From Blastococcus capsensis (GTDB lineage: Bacteria > Actinomycetota > Actinomycetes > Mycobacteriales > Geodermatophilaceae), in contig NZ_JASNNW010000015.1 of NCBI RefSeq assembly GCF_030165005.1, positions 1 through 64,000 of the forward strand: DNA of 64,000 nt. Reading direction: 5' to 3'. Shown here piece after piece: positions 1-9,946 of the stretch. The position numbers and the translations under genes are program-made. Each line of letters starts with the position of its first letter. Positions within the stretch are counted from its first letter, which is position 1. The notes under the pieces are model-generated. The model did not search any database. It was not told where the DNA came from and saw nothing but the letters and a program-made list of their open reading frames with translations.

Positions 1-2
1 AC

Positions 3-203
3 AAATCCAAGTTGATCGCATTCCTGCAGGAGCGGCTGAATCCGCACCTGGTCAAATGGGCGTGCCGGAAATACAAGCGATTGCACCGTGCCCAAGCCAA
101 GGCCCGCAGGCGACTCGCCCAGATCGCCAGCACAAACCCGGGCCTGTTCGTTCACTGGCGGCACGGAGCACTCCCGAGTGGTTCAACGACGGGAGCCGTG
201 TGA
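3..203 (+). CDS. ltrA: Group II intron reverse transcriptase/maturase, C-terminal end (partial)
   Basis: This is the last 66 codons of an intron-encoded protein; the reading frame is open to the left edge of the window, so the start is missing. The visible part has the basic arrangement found at the C-terminus of group II maturases: LNPHLVKWACRKYKRL, then a run of Arg/Ala residues, then PGLFVHWRHG near the end. This is the maturase (domain X) and DNA-binding tail. The stop codon at 201-203 lies within domain V of the intron RNA. The protein would help the intron splice and retrohome. Catalytic RT motifs are outside the window, so activity cannot be judged. Confidence 0.85.
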   Translation, partial: KSKLIAFLQERLNPHLVKWACRKYKRLHRAQAKARRRLAQIASTNPGLFVHWRHGALPSGSTTGAV

Positions 204-263
204 CGGGAGACTGTCACGCACGGTTCTAAGAGCGCCGGGGGGTGAAATTCCCCCCGGCGACTC
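193..263 (+). ncRNA. Group II intron domains V and VI
   Basis: Bases 193-226 form the 34-nt domain V: GAGCCGUG pairs with CGCACGGUUC around an inner stem (GACGG/CUGUC) and a GAGA-type loop. Bases 230-263 form domain VI: GAG and a 10-bp GC stem (233-242 with 250-259), with A260 unpaired before the closing CUC. This bulged A is the expected lariat branch point. Both domains match the bacterial group II pattern closely, so the ribozyme 3' end looks intact. Confidence 0.85.
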
Positions 264-268
264 GCCAC

Positions 269-448
269 CGGCTCAAGACCTTCGCCCCGGGCTGGCAGCA
301 CACCATGAGCGACGACGGCGTGCTCACCGTCATCACACCCTCCGGCGTGACCCGGATCAGCCGGCCGCCCGGCTTCCGCGTGCTCACCGGACCACCGGAA
401 CCACCGCCACCACAACCGGACCCGGCGGACGACCCGCCACCCTTCTGA
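269..448 (+). CDS. 3' exon of a 13E12/DUF222-type HNH endonuclease gene
   Basis: After the intron the frame continues with RLKTFAPGWQHTMSDDG and then VTRTSRPPG-like residues and a proline-rich end. In the DUF222/13E12 repeat family of actinobacterial HNH proteins the HNH motif ends with HHRLKT and is followed by a segment of this kind, so the intron appears to have entered within or just after the His-His of the HNH motif, between codons. The 5' exon is outside the window. The gene can only work if the intron splices. Family assignment rests on about 60 residues and is moderate. Confidence 0.6.
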   Translation, partial: RLKTFAPGWQHTMSDDGVLTVITPSGVTRISRPPGFRVLTGPPEPPPPQPDPADDPPPF

Positions 449-648
449 CCCGACCGTCAGACCGGGAGCACCGCGGCAACATCCGCGGGACCCAGCACGC
501 GCGGCCGGGCGCCGGGAGTGGCGTCGACCCCTCCAGCTGGTTCCGGGATCCGGCCTGACCGGCTCGTCGTCGTCCCCGGTGCCCGATAGCGTGACGGGGA
601 CCACGTCGACCGGCCGGCCCGCTCCGGCCCTGCACCTCGGGAGCCGGC

Positions 649-2184
<1,536 letters not shown>

Positions 2185-2258
2185 GCGAAGGATCCGCGGC
2201 TCCGTCTCCCCCCGAGGGGTGAGGCGCGCTCAACGGCCACCGGCCAGCCACCGATGCC

Positions 2259-2290
2259 ACCACGGGTCGCCCGTCCGGGCGTCCCGTGGT
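2259..2290. terminator. GC-rich hairpin between acyl-CoA ligase and NlpC/P60 gene
   Basis: Bases 2259-2272 and 2277-2290 form a 14-bp stem with one T-T mismatch around a 4-base loop (GTCC). It lies 75 bases after the ligase stop and ends shortly before the ribosome site (GGAAGAGG) of the next gene. There is no T tract. It could end the upstream transcript or act as a leader hairpin of the hydrolase gene. Confidence 0.5.
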
Positions 2291-2309
2291 CGCCGGGAAG
2301 AGGCAGGTC

Positions 2310-3656
2310 GTGGGCAGCGGAACGCGGAGCAGCACGGTGGGGACCGGTTCCGGTTCCCCGGCCGGGGCGGTCGAGCGGGCCGGAGGACGGATCGCACGGC
2401 GGATCGCCGGGACGGTCGTCGTGGTCGCGGTCGCCGTCGGCCTCACTCCCTCGGCTGCCGGAGCCGCGCCGCGGCGGCCCGGTGACAGCCAGATCCAGGC
2501 CGCGCAGGAGCAGGCCCGCGCCGTCGAAGACCGCATCCGCGGGCTCAGCGGGCGGCTGACCGCCGCGCAGCGGTCGGTGGACGATGCGCGCGCCGAGTCG
2601 GCGATCGCGCTGGATCAGTACCAGGCCACCCAGGAGGCCTCGGAGGCCGCCCGGGCCCATGCCGACGGCGCCGCAGCCGCCTCCGCACAGGCTGCCGCCG
2701 AGCTGGGTGGGGCACGGGGCGACGTCGCCTCCTTCGCCCGGCGCAGCTACATGGACGGCAGCACGTATGCCGGCGCCGCGGCGCTGATCAGCGCCGGCGA
2801 CCCCGGTCAGCTGGTCGAGCGGGCCGCGCTGCTCGAGGCGGCCGGCAGCCACCGGAGCGACGTCCTGCAGCGGGTCGCCGAGCTGAAGGTGGTGGCCGAT
2901 CGCGCCGATGTGGTCGCGCAGACCGCGCTGGTCGAAGCCGACGCCCTCCAGGCCGAGGCCGCCGCGACGCTGGAGGTCGCGCGGACGGCCGAGATCTCCG
3001 CGCGGGCCCAGGCAGCCGCGCTCGTCACCCAGCAGGCGCAGCTGCAGCAGGAGCTGGGCGCGGCCCAGCAGGAACTGGAGACCCTCGTCGGCGCCCGCGA
3101 CGCCGCCGAGCGGGCCGCGGCCGTGATCGCCGCTCCCGCCCCGGCTCCGCGCCCGGCCCCGGCCCCGGTCCCGGATCCCCCGTCGTCCGGGGGTGGCGGT
3201 CGACCGGCGCCCACCCCGGCGCCGGCACCCGCCGGTCCCGGCAGTGCCTCCGCCGCCCAGACGGCCATCGACGCCGCCATGGCCTACCTCGGCACCCCCT
3301 ACGCCTGGGGTGGTGGCGGCACCCGCGGACCCGGCGAGGGTCAGGACCCCGACGAGGGCATCGTCGGCTTCGACTGCAGCGGCCTGACCCAGTACGCCTA
3401 CGCCCGCGCCGGCATCCCCATCCCGCGCAACAGCCGGGCGCAGTACGCGGCGCTGCCCAAGGCGTCCAGCGACGATCTCCGCCCCGGTGACCTGGTGTTC
3501 TGGGGCACGGACACCAACAACCCGAACTCGATCACCCACGTGGCCCTGTACCTGGGGGGCGACCAGGTGGTGCAGGCGCCGCAGAGCGGTGACGTCGTGA
3601 AGGTGTCGCCCATGTGGTGGCAGGGCTACGTCGGCGCAGTGCGACCTTCCGCGTGA
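2310..3656 (+). CDS. Secreted NlpC/P60 peptidoglycan endopeptidase with coiled coil
   Basis: A RipA-like cell wall hydrolase of about 448 residues. An N-terminal signal sequence (basic stretch, then a Val/Ala-rich core ending SAAGAAP) directs export. A long Ala/Glu/Gln-rich coiled coil covers roughly residues 60-270, followed by a Pro-rich linker and a C-terminal NlpC/P60 domain. The catalytic Cys is in FDCSG (about residue 356), the His in THVALYLGG, and a further conserved segment is PQSGDVVKV. It should cut gamma-D-Glu/diaminopimelate stem-peptide bonds. I chose GTG 2310 because GGAAGAGG lies about 8 bases upstream; GTG 2286 is in frame and would add eight residues but falls in the hairpin. 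Confidence 0.85.
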   Translation: MGSGTRSSTVGTGSGSPAGAVERAGGRIARRIAGTVVVVAVAVGLTPSAAGAAPRRPGDSQIQAAQEQARAVEDRIRGLSGRLTAAQRSVDDARAESAIALDQYQATQEASEAARAHADGAAAASAQAAAELGGARGDVASFARRSYMDGSTYAGAAALISAGDPGQLVERAALLEAAGSHRSDVLQRVAELKVVADRADVVAQTALVEADALQAEAAATLEVARTAEISARAQAAALVTQQAQLQQELGAAQQELETLVGARDAAERAAAVIAAPAPAPRPAPAPVPDPPSSGGGGRPAPTPAPAPAGPGSASAAQTAIDAAMAYLGTPYAWGGGGTRGPGEGQDPDEGIVGFDCSGLTQYAYARAGIPIPRNSRAQYAALPKASSDDLRPGDLVFWGTDTNNPNSITHVALYLGGDQVVQAPQSGDVVKVSPMWWQGYVGAVRPSA

Positions 3657-3739
3657 CGACAGCTCCGGGAGCATCGCAGCGAGGCACGAGCGAGGAGCGG
3701 ACCGGGGCGCGGAGTCGCGCCATGGGCAGCGCCTGATCG
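3654..3739 (+). repeat. Dispersed 3'-end repeat, copy A
   Basis: Starting at the stop codon of the NlpC/P60 gene, about 86 bases closely resemble the sequence that starts at the stop of the catalase gene (48130-48218). Shared blocks include CGGGAGCATCGCAG, GAGGAGCGGA and GGCGCGGA, and both end in CGCCTGATCG. The two copies have the same position relative to the gene before them, suggesting a 3'-UTR element rather than chance. Confidence 0.6.
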
Positions 3740-3763
3740 GGGCCACCGACGGGCAGGAGGAAG

Positions 3764-3797
3764 GCGTCGGGCAGCCACGGGGGGAGCTGCCCGACGC
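3764..3797 (+). terminator. Strong hairpin terminator after NlpC/P60 gene
   Basis: GCGTCGGGCAGC (3764-3775) and GCTGCCCGACGC (3786-3797) are perfect 12-bp arms around a 10-base loop, 107 bases after the stop codon. No T run follows, as is usual in GC-rich actinobacteria. Confidence 0.7.
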
Positions 3798-3960
3798 AGG
3801 CCCGAGGCTAGCAGTCCGCGCCCGCGCCCGGCAGGGGTCCGCGCACCGGGTCGTGGACACAAGTCGGCGAGCCGGATCACCGTCGGTGACGGCGGCCCGA
3901 CCGGATGATGTAGGACACTGGACGAGGGGCCGGGACGACACCGCCCCGTCGAGACCTGCC

Positions 3961-3987
3961 CGTGCCGGGCGGTCGCGGCCCGGCACG
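3961..3987 (+). promoter_or_regulatory. Leader hairpin upstream of moxR
   Basis: CGTGCCGGGC (3961-3970) pairs perfectly with GCCCGGCACG (3978-3987) around a 7-base loop. It ends four bases before the ribosome site AGGGAG of the moxR-type gene. It may stabilise the leader or affect translation of the operon. The rest of the interval from 3798 to 3960 shows no gene; TAGGAC near 3911 is a possible -10 element. Confidence 0.4.
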
Positions 3988-4000
3988 ACCAGGGAGTCAC

Positions 4001-5287
4001 GTGTCCAGCGCTGCCAGCACCCCGACCGAGAGCGTGCCCGCCCCGTCACAGGCGCCGGTCCCGCCCTCGGTCGACGCCGCCCGGCTGGAACGGGTCCTCT
4101 TCGAGATCAAGCGGGTCATCGTCGGCCAGGACCGGCTGGTCGAGCGGATGCTCGTGGCGCTGCTGGCCCGCGGGCACGTGCTCCTCGAAGGTGTGCCCGG
4201 GGTGGCCAAGACCCTGGCGGTCGAGACGCTGGCGACGGTCGTGGGAGGCTCGTTCTCCCGCCTGCAGTTCACCCCCGATCTGGTGCCGGCCGACATCATC
4301 GGCACCCGCATCTACAAGGCCGGCCAGGACGCCTTCGACACCGAGCTCGGGCCAGTCTTCGCCAATTTCGTCCTCACCGACGAGATCAACCGCGCGCCGG
4401 CCAAGGTGCAGTCCGCCCTGCTCGAGGTCATGGCCGAACGGCAGGTCTCCATCGGCGGCGTCACGCACCCGCTGCCCGACCCGTTCCTCGTGCTGGCGAC
4501 GCAGAACCCGATCGAGTCCGAGGGCGTCTACCCGCTGCCCGAGGCCCAGCGCGACCGCTTCCTCATGAAGGTGCTCGTCGACTACCCGACCGCCGAGGAG
4601 GAGCGGGAGATCATCTACCGGATGGGCTCCGAGCGGCCGGTGGCCGAGACGGTGCTGGGGCCCGACGAGCTGCGCCGGCTGCAGCGGACCGCCTCGCGGG
4701 TCTTCGTGCACCACGCTCTGGTCGACTACGTCGTCCGCCTGGTGGTGGCCACCCGCTCGCCGCGCGAGCACGGCATGGAGGACGTCGCCAACTGGGTATC
4801 CTACGGCGCCAGCCCGCGTGCCTCGCTCGGGCTGATCGCCGCGAGCCGCGCGCTCGCGCTGGTCCGCGGCCGGGACTACGTGCTGCCGCAGGACGTCCTC
4901 GACGTCACCGCCGACGTGCTCCGGCACCGGCTGGTGCTGTCCTACGACGCGCTCGCCGACGGCGTGCCCGCCGACCACATCGTGAAGCGGATCGTCCAGA
5001 CGGTGCCGCTTCCGCAGGTCGCTCCCCGTCAGGGCGCCTCCGGCGGCCCGGGGCAGCCTGGCGGACCGTCGGTGCCGACCGGGCCCTTCTACGGCCCCCC
5101 GCAGGGCATGCCCCACGGGGCGCCCTGGGGTCAGGGCGGGCCGCAGGGTCCGGGTGGTCCGCAGTACGGCCCCGGTCCCCAGGGCCACGCGCCCCACGCC
5201 AACGCACCGCACGCCAACGGCGGCGCACACATGGCGGACGGGGAGGGCCGGCACAACGGCACCGCGTCCGGACCGCAGCAGGCGTGA
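4001..5287 (+). CDS. MoxR-type AAA+ ATPase
   Basis: A 428-residue MoxR ATPase, thought to act as a chaperone or maturation factor for proteins with VWA domains. Walker A is GVPGVAKT at about residue 64, Walker B with TDEINRAPAK near 125, and sensor 1 ATQNPIE near 166. The last 80 residues are a Gly/Pro/Gln/His-rich disordered tail ending QQA, unusual for the family. I prefer GTG 4001, which has AGGGAG five bases upstream, over GTG 3962. Its stop overlaps the next start (GTGA), so it is translationally coupled to the DUF58 and VWA genes. Together they form the common MoxR-DUF58-VWA module. Confidence 0.9.
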   Translation: MSSAASTPTESVPAPSQAPVPPSVDAARLERVLFEIKRVIVGQDRLVERMLVALLARGHVLLEGVPGVAKTLAVETLATVVGGSFSRLQFTPDLVPADIIGTRIYKAGQDAFDTELGPVFANFVLTDEINRAPAKVQSALLEVMAERQVSIGGVTHPLPDPFLVLATQNPIESEGVYPLPEAQRDRFLMKVLVDYPTAEEEREIIYRMGSERPVAETVLGPDELRRLQRTASRVFVHHALVDYVVRLVVATRSPREHGMEDVANWVSYGASPRASLGLIAASRALALVRGRDYVLPQDVLDVTADVLRHRLVLSYDALADGVPADHIVKRIVQTVPLPQVAPRQGASGGPGQPGGPSVPTGPFYGPPQGMPHGAPWGQGGPQGPGGPQYGPGPQGHAPHANAPHANGGAHMADGEGRHNGTASGPQQA

Positions 5288-6309
5288 TCGGTCGCCGTCG
5301 CCGGGAGGAGGTCCCGCCGGCTCCCGAGCACCCCGGTCTGCTGCTGCACCCGGCGACGCCGGGATCGGCGGCCGGCCCGGGCGGCGACGACGGCACGCCG
5401 CCGCGGTTCACCGACGGCCCGGCCGACGTCCTGCTCCGGCGGCTGGAACTCACCGTCCGGCGCCGGCTCGACGGGTTGCTGCAGGGTGACCACCTCGGGC
5501 TGGTGCCCGGCTCGGGCAGCGAGGCCGGCGACTCGCGGACCTACCACCCCGGGGACGACGTCCGGCGGATGGACTGGCCGGTCACCGCGCGAACCCAGGT
5601 GCCGCACGTCCGGGAGACGATCGCCGACCGCGAGCTGGAGACCTGGGCCGTCGTCGACCTGTCGGCCAGCCTCGATTTCGGCACCGCGAACTGCCAGAAG
5701 CGCGACCTCGCGATCGCCGGGCTGGCCGCCGTCGGTCACCTCACCGTGCACGGCGGCAACCGGCTCGGCGCCGTCGTCACCACCGGCGAGCGGGTCGACC
5801 GCTTCCCGGCGATGCCCGGGCGGCTGGCGGCGGAGCGGTTGCTCCGGTCGGTGGTGGCCACGCCGCGCGCGGCCAGCGGCCGCCGGGGTGACCTGGCCGC
5901 GGCGCTGGAGACGCTGCGCCGGCCGCCGCGCCGACGCGGCCTGGTCGTGGTGATCTCCGACTTCCTCGGTGATGCCGACTGGGAGCGCCCGCTGCGGGCG
6001 CTGGGGACGCTGCACGAGCTGCTGGCGATCGAGGTGGTCGACCCGCGCGAGCTCGAGCTGCCCGACGTCGGCCTGCTCACCGTGGTCGACCCGGAGACCG
6101 GGCAGACCCTCGAGGTGCCGACCGGCAACGCCGAGTTCCGGGCCCGCTATGCCGAGGGCGCGGCCGCGCAGCGGGCCGCCGTCGCCGCCGCGCTGCGCCG
6201 GGCCGGTGCGGGCCACCTGCAACTGCGGACCGACCGTGACTGGCTCATGGACGTCGTCCGCTTCGTCGCCGAACGCCGGCGCGCCGGCAACGGAGGTGCC
6301 TCCCGATGA
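5284..6309 (+). CDS. DUF58 domain protein
   Basis: A 341-residue protein with the DUF58 signature: the conserved YHPGDDVRRMDWPVTAR block near residue 90 and a VWA-like core with VVDLSASLDF near 120 and VVVISDFLGD near 222. DUF58 proteins almost always sit beside MoxR ATPases; their exact biochemical role is unknown, but they are presumed substrates or partners. The start is GTG 5284, overlapping the moxR stop by four bases; the frame is open further upstream, but that part is a shadow of moxR. The first 40 residues are Pro/Gly-rich and poorly conserved. Confidence 0.85.
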   Translation: MIGRRRREEVPPAPEHPGLLLHPATPGSAAGPGGDDGTPPRFTDGPADVLLRRLELTVRRRLDGLLQGDHLGLVPGSGSEAGDSRTYHPGDDVRRMDWPVTARTQVPHVRETIADRELETWAVVDLSASLDFGTANCQKRDLAIAGLAAVGHLTVHGGNRLGAVVTTGERVDRFPAMPGRLAAERLLRSVVATPRAASGRRGDLAAALETLRRPPRRRGLVVVISDFLGDADWERPLRALGTLHELLAIEVVDPRELELPDVGLLTVVDPETGQTLEVPTGNAEFRARYAEGAAAQRAAVAAALRRAGAGHLQLRTDRDWLMDVVRFVAERRRAGNGGASR

Positions 6310-7262
6310 CGTTCCAGTCCCCGTGGTGGCTGCTGGCCCTGCTGGTGGTCGCCGCGCTCGTGGCGGTGTACGTGGTGCTGCAGCTGCGGCGCAAGGCGTA
6401 CGCCGCCCGGTTCACCAACGTGGCGCTGCTGGGCTCGCTGGTGCCCAAGCGGCCCGGGTGGAAACGGCACCTGGCCTTCGGCGTCGTCGCGCTGGGGCTG
6501 GCGACGCTGGTCGTGTCGCTGGCGGTGCCCAGCACGGAGGTGCGGGTGCCGCGGGAGAAGGCGACCGTGGTGATGGCGGTCGACGTGTCGCTGTCCATGG
6601 AGGCCAGGGACGTCGAGCCCAGCCGGTTCCAGGCGATGCAGCGGGCGGCCGTCGACTTCGTGGACGTGCTGCCCGAGCGGATCAACCTCGGCCTGGTCTC
6701 GTTCGCCGGTACCGCGACCACCGTGGTGCCGCCGACCACCGACCGGGCCCAGGTGGCCGTTGCCATCGAGAACCTCGACCTGGCCGAGGCGACCGCCATC
6801 GGGGAGGCGGTGTTCACCTCGCTGTCGGCGATCGAGAACTTCCAGTCGCAGCTGGAGAGCAGCGGCGAGGAGGCGCCCCCGGCGCGCATCGTGCTGCTCT
6901 CGGACGGCTTCAACACCGTGGGCCGCGACGAGACCCAGGCGATCGATGCGGCGCGGGCCGCCGGCGTCCCGGTGTCCACGATCGCGTTCGGCACCGACTA
7001 CGGCACCCTCGACATCGACGGCGAGCAGGTGCCGGTCCCGGTCGACCGGGCGAGCCTCGAGGAGCTGGCCCAGGAGACCGGCGGCAGCTACAGCGAGGCG
7101 GCGAGCGCCGAGGAGCTGGAGCAGGTGTACGCCGACCTGGGCAGCCAGATCGGCTACACGACCGAGCCGAAGGACATCAGCTCGTGGTTCGTACGCGGTG
7201 GCGTCGTCGTGGTGCTCATCGGCGCCGTGCTCAGCCTGCTCTGGACCAACCGCCTCGTCTGA
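6306..7262 (+). CDS. VWA domain membrane protein (BatA-like)
   Basis: A 318-residue membrane-anchored von Willebrand factor A protein. Two N-terminal membrane segments (about residues 5-22 and 55-75) precede the VWA domain, whose metal-ion site DVSLS is at about residues 92-96 with TTDR near 146 and LLSDG near 198. A final membrane helix (GGVVVVLIGAVLSLLW) ends the protein. This is the Aerotolerance-type BatA layout. It overlaps the DUF58 gene by four bases and is the last gene of the MoxR operon. The MoxR ATPase probably remodels or activates it, which is inference from the family. Confidence 0.85.
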   Translation: MTFQSPWWLLALLVVAALVAVYVVLQLRRKAYAARFTNVALLGSLVPKRPGWKRHLAFGVVALGLATLVVSLAVPSTEVRVPREKATVVMAVDVSLSMEARDVEPSRFQAMQRAAVDFVDVLPERINLGLVSFAGTATTVVPPTTDRAQVAVAIENLDLAEATAIGEAVFTSLSAIENFQSQLESSGEEAPPARIVLLSDGFNTVGRDETQAIDAARAAGVPVSTIAFGTDYGTLDIDGEQVPVPVDRASLEELAQETGGSYSEAASAEELEQVYADLGSQIGYTTEPKDISSWFVRGGVVVVLIGAVLSLLWTNRLV

Positions 7263-7266
7263 CGAA

Positions 7267-7323
7267 GGACCCCGCTGTCCCCCACCACTCGCTGCGCTCG
7301 TGGCGGGCCCCTGCAGCGGGACC
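7267..7323. terminator. Bidirectional terminator between convergent genes
   Basis: GGACCCCGCTG at 7267-7277 pairs imperfectly with CAGCGGGACC at 7314-7323, and the interior can form a second stem from CCAC and GTGG around GCTCGCAGC-like sequence. It lies between the stop codons of the VWA gene and the MDR gene on the other strand. Confidence 0.55.
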
Positions 7324-7334
7324 GTTCCAGCCCG

Positions 7335-8306
7335 TTACCTGGCGGGGTCGAGGACGAGCTTGCCGGTGGTGCGGCGGGCGAGCAGGTCCTCGTGCGCCTG
7401 GCGGACGTCCGACAGCGGGTAGCGGCCGCCGATGACCGGGTGCAGCCGGCCGTCGGCGACCTGCTGCAGCAGGTCGGTCATCGCGGCGTCGAGCATCTCC
7501 GGGCGGGCCATGCAGTGGGCCAGCCAGAAGCCGATGACGGCGCGGCTGCGCTGCATCAGCGCACCCGGCGGTACGGACCTGGTCTCGGCACGGGAGGCCA
7601 TGCCGTAGGCGACCAGCCGGCCGAAGGGCGCCAGCGCAGACAGGGCGCCGGCGAAGACGTTGCCGCCGGTCATCTCCAGCACGATGTCGACGGGCTTGCC
7701 GCCGTTGGCCTCGCGGAGCGCGGCGGTGAACGCCTTCGGGTCCTCGTCGGCCAGCGCGGGGTCGACGGTGACGTGCGCGCCGAGGTCCTCGGTCAGCCTC
7801 CGCTTCTCCGGGCTGGAGGCGGTGGCGATCACCCGGCCGGCGCCCCAGCGGCGGGCCAGCTGCACCGCCAGCGAGCCCACGCCGCCGGCGCCGGCGATGA
7901 CGACGACCGACTCGCCCTCGGCGAGGTGCGCGCTGGTGCGCAGCAGGTGCCAGGCGGTGGTGCCCTGCAGCACGAGGGACAGCGCCTGCTCGTCGCTGAC
8001 GCCGTCCGGGACCGGCCAGGTCAGCCGCGGGGAGGCGACGGCCTTCTCGGCGTAGCCGCCGCCGTCGAGCAGGCCGACCACCCGCTGCCCGCCGCCGACC
8101 GGCGTGCCGACGAACTCCGCGCCCGGGACCAGTGGCAGCCGCTGCTCGGCGAGGTAGGAGTTCTCGATCTGGTGGGTGTCGGCGAAGTTGACGCCTGCGG
8201 CACTCACCTCGTAGAGCTGCTGACCCTCGCCCGGGGTCGGGTCGGGCAGGTCGACGACGTCAAGGACCTCAGGACCGCCGAAGCGGGTTATCTGCACAGC
8301 GCGCAC
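7335..8306 (-). CDS. Medium-chain NADPH:quinone reductase-like oxidoreductase
   Basis: A 323-residue zinc-independent MDR protein of the quinone oxidoreductase type. The N-terminus VRAVQITRFGGPEVL is typical, followed by the GroES-like fold with GVNFADT, and a Rossmann domain with AGAGGVGSLAVQLARR for NADPH. The C-terminal helix segment DLLARRTTGKLVLDP is also typical. No zinc-binding Cys cluster is visible. It likely reduces quinones or enones with NADPH; the true substrate is unknown. GTG 8306 is chosen because the family consensus starts there; an open frame continues 83 codons upstream with no similarity. It is divergent from the aminotransferase, sharing a 205-base promoter region. Confidence 0.85.
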   Translation of the reverse strand: MRAVQITRFGGPEVLDVVDLPDPTPGEGQQLYEVSAAGVNFADTHQIENSYLAEQRLPLVPGAEFVGTPVGGGQRVVGLLDGGGYAEKAVASPRLTWPVPDGVSDEQALSLVLQGTTAWHLLRTSAHLAEGESVVVIAGAGGVGSLAVQLARRWGAGRVIATASSPEKRRLTEDLGAHVTVDPALADEDPKAFTAALREANGGKPVDIVLEMTGGNVFAGALSALAPFGRLVAYGMASRAETRSVPPGALMQRSRAVIGFWLAHCMARPEMLDAAMTDLLQQVADGRLHPVIGGRYPLSDVRQAHEDLLARRTTGKLVLDPAR

Positions 8307-8511
8307 GGGGTTGAGGCCAGGGCTCGGCAGCTGCGGGCTTCCCGCCGCCAGCGGGCGCTGCGGGAGGACGAGGGACTGGCCGAAGGGCTGTCGACCTGGG
8401 ACGGTCAGCTGGTCAGCGAACCGGTCGTTGCGGCGCTCGGCACATCCACCGTGCCGATCTCCGCGGCGCTGGCTTGGTCTCGACCAATCCGCGACACCCA
8501 CAGGAGCCCGC

Positions 8512-9903
8512 ATGACCACCCCCATCGAGACACCGTCCGGCCCTGTCGATCGCACGGCGGCGCGCGCTGCGGATCACTTGTGGATGCACTTCGCGCGCCA
8601 GGGGCGGCACCCGGAGACCCCGGTGCCGGTGATCACCCGAGGGGAGGGCGCCTACCTGTGGGACAACCAGGGACGCCGCATCCTCGACGGCCTGTCCGGG
8701 CTGTTCGTCGTCCAGATCGGGCACGGCCGCCGGGAACTGGCGGAGGTGGCCGCCAAACAGATCTGCGAGCTCGCGTACTTCCCGGTGTGGGGGTACACGA
8801 CCCCCGTCCAGGCCGAGCTCGCGGAGCGTCTTGCCGGCATGGCGCCGGGCGACCTCAACAGGGTCTTCTTCACCTCCGGTGGGGGAGAGGCCGTCGAGTC
8901 GGCGTGGAAGGCGGCCAAGCAGTACTTCAAGCTGACGGGAAAGCCGCAGAAGCACAAGGTCATCAGCCGCTCGATCGCTTATCACGGCACGCCCCACGGG
9001 GCGCTGGCGATCACCGGGCTCCCGGCGATGAAGAAGGACTTCGAGCCGCTGGCCCCCGGCGGTTTCCGGGTGCCGAACACGAACCTCTACCGGCATCCCG
9101 AGTTCGCGGACGACCCCAAGGCCTTCGGCCTGTGGGCGGCCGACCGGATCGAGGAGGCCATCCTCTTCGAGGGTGCCGACACGGTCGCGGCGGTCTTCCT
9201 CGAGCCGGTGCAGAACTCCGGTGGGTGCCTCACGCCCCCACCCGGCTACTTCGACCGGGTGCGGGAGATCTGCGACCGGTACGACGTCCTGCTGGTCTCC
9301 GATGAGGTCATCTGCGCCTTCGGCCGGCACGGGGCCACGTTCGCCTGCGAGAAGTTCGGTTACACGCCCGACATGATCACCTGCGCCAAAGGCATGAGTT
9401 CCGGCTACGGGCCCATCGGCGCGATGATCGCTTCGGAACGTGTCATCGAGCCGTTCCTGCGCCCCGGCGTGGCCTTCCCGCACGGGTACACCTTCGGCGG
9501 CCACCCGGTCGCGGCGGCGCTGTCGCTGGCCAACCTCGACATCATGGAGCGCGAGGGGCTCAACCAGCGGGTCCTGGACAACGAGGAGGCGTTCGGGGCG
9601 ACGCTGCGGAAACTGCTCGATCTGCCGATCGTCGGCGACGTCCGCGGCGACGGCTACTTCTGGGCCGTCGAACTGGTCAAGGACAAGGCCACCCGCGAGA
9701 CCTTCAATACCGCCGAGCGGGAACTCCTGGTGCGTGGCTTCCTGCCGAGCGCCTTGTTCGGCAACGGCCTGTACTGCCGACCCGACGACCGTGGTGACGT
9801 CGTGATCCAGGTCGCCCCGCCGCTGATCACCGGGCAGGCGGAGTTCGACGAGATGGAGCAGATCCTGCGCGCCACCCTGACCGAGGCCTACGAGCTGATC
9901 TGA
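8512..9903 (+). CDS. Class III PLP-dependent aminotransferase (omega-transaminase type)
   Basis: A 463-residue fold-type I class III aminotransferase. The PLP-binding block is visible: EPVQNSGG, VSDEVICAFGR (the Asp near residue 264 binds the pyridine nitrogen) and the Schiff-base lysine in CAKGMSSGY near residue 293. The N-terminal DHLWMHFARQG and YLWDNQGRRILDGLSGL match enzymes that move amino groups from omega-amino acids, polyamines or beta-alanine to pyruvate or similar acceptors. ATG 8512 has AGGAG five bases upstream. Exact substrate cannot be set from sequence; no catabolic partner is adjacent, though an acyl-CoA ligase and an MDR enzyme lie within 8 kb. Confidence 0.85.
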   Translation: MTTPIETPSGPVDRTAARAADHLWMHFARQGRHPETPVPVITRGEGAYLWDNQGRRILDGLSGLFVVQIGHGRRELAEVAAKQICELAYFPVWGYTTPVQAELAERLAGMAPGDLNRVFFTSGGGEAVESAWKAAKQYFKLTGKPQKHKVISRSIAYHGTPHGALAITGLPAMKKDFEPLAPGGFRVPNTNLYRHPEFADDPKAFGLWAADRIEEAILFEGADTVAAVFLEPVQNSGGCLTPPPGYFDRVREICDRYDVLLVSDEVICAFGRHGATFACEKFGYTPDMITCAKGMSSGYGPIGAMIASERVIEPFLRPGVAFPHGYTFGGHPVAAALSLANLDIMEREGLNQRVLDNEEAFGATLRKLLDLPIVGDVRGDGYFWAVELVKDKATRETFNTAERELLVRGFLPSALFGNGLYCRPDDRGDVVIQVAPPLITGQAEFDEMEQILRATLTEAYELI

Positions 9904-9925
9904 CCCGGATCGGGGACAGCGGGCG

Positions 9926-9946
9926 GTGGGTGTCGGCGTCGTCGAC
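9926..9946 (+). repeat. 21-bp direct repeat, copy 1
   Basis: This 21-base segment, which contains GTGTCGGCGTCGTCGAC, recurs exactly at 20285-20305. Both copies lie between convergent genes, shortly after the stop of a plus-strand coding sequence, and weaker similarity continues for about 18 bases. The core GGCGTCGTCGACsCC is nearly palindromic, which fits a protein-binding site or terminator part. Confidence 0.45.

Larger units (their letters stand above)
1..268 (+). mobile_element. 3' end of a group II intron
   Basis: The first 268 bases hold the tail of an intron-encoded reverse transcriptase/maturase followed directly by a domain V and a domain VI hairpin, which is the standard 3' end of a bacterial group II intron. 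The branch-point candidate is A260, bulged on the 3' strand of domain VI. The likely 3' splice site is after the AC at 267-268, eight bases beyond it. Sequence after 268 reads in frame as the end of an HNH endonuclease, so the element sits inside that gene. The 5' part lies outside the window. Confidence 0.85.

Noticed and set aside
2185-2309. c-di-AMP (ydaO) riboswitch upstream of the NlpC/P60 gene
   Set aside because: This class often precedes such hydrolases in actinobacteria, but its conserved internal segments could not be found; only a simple hairpin is visible.
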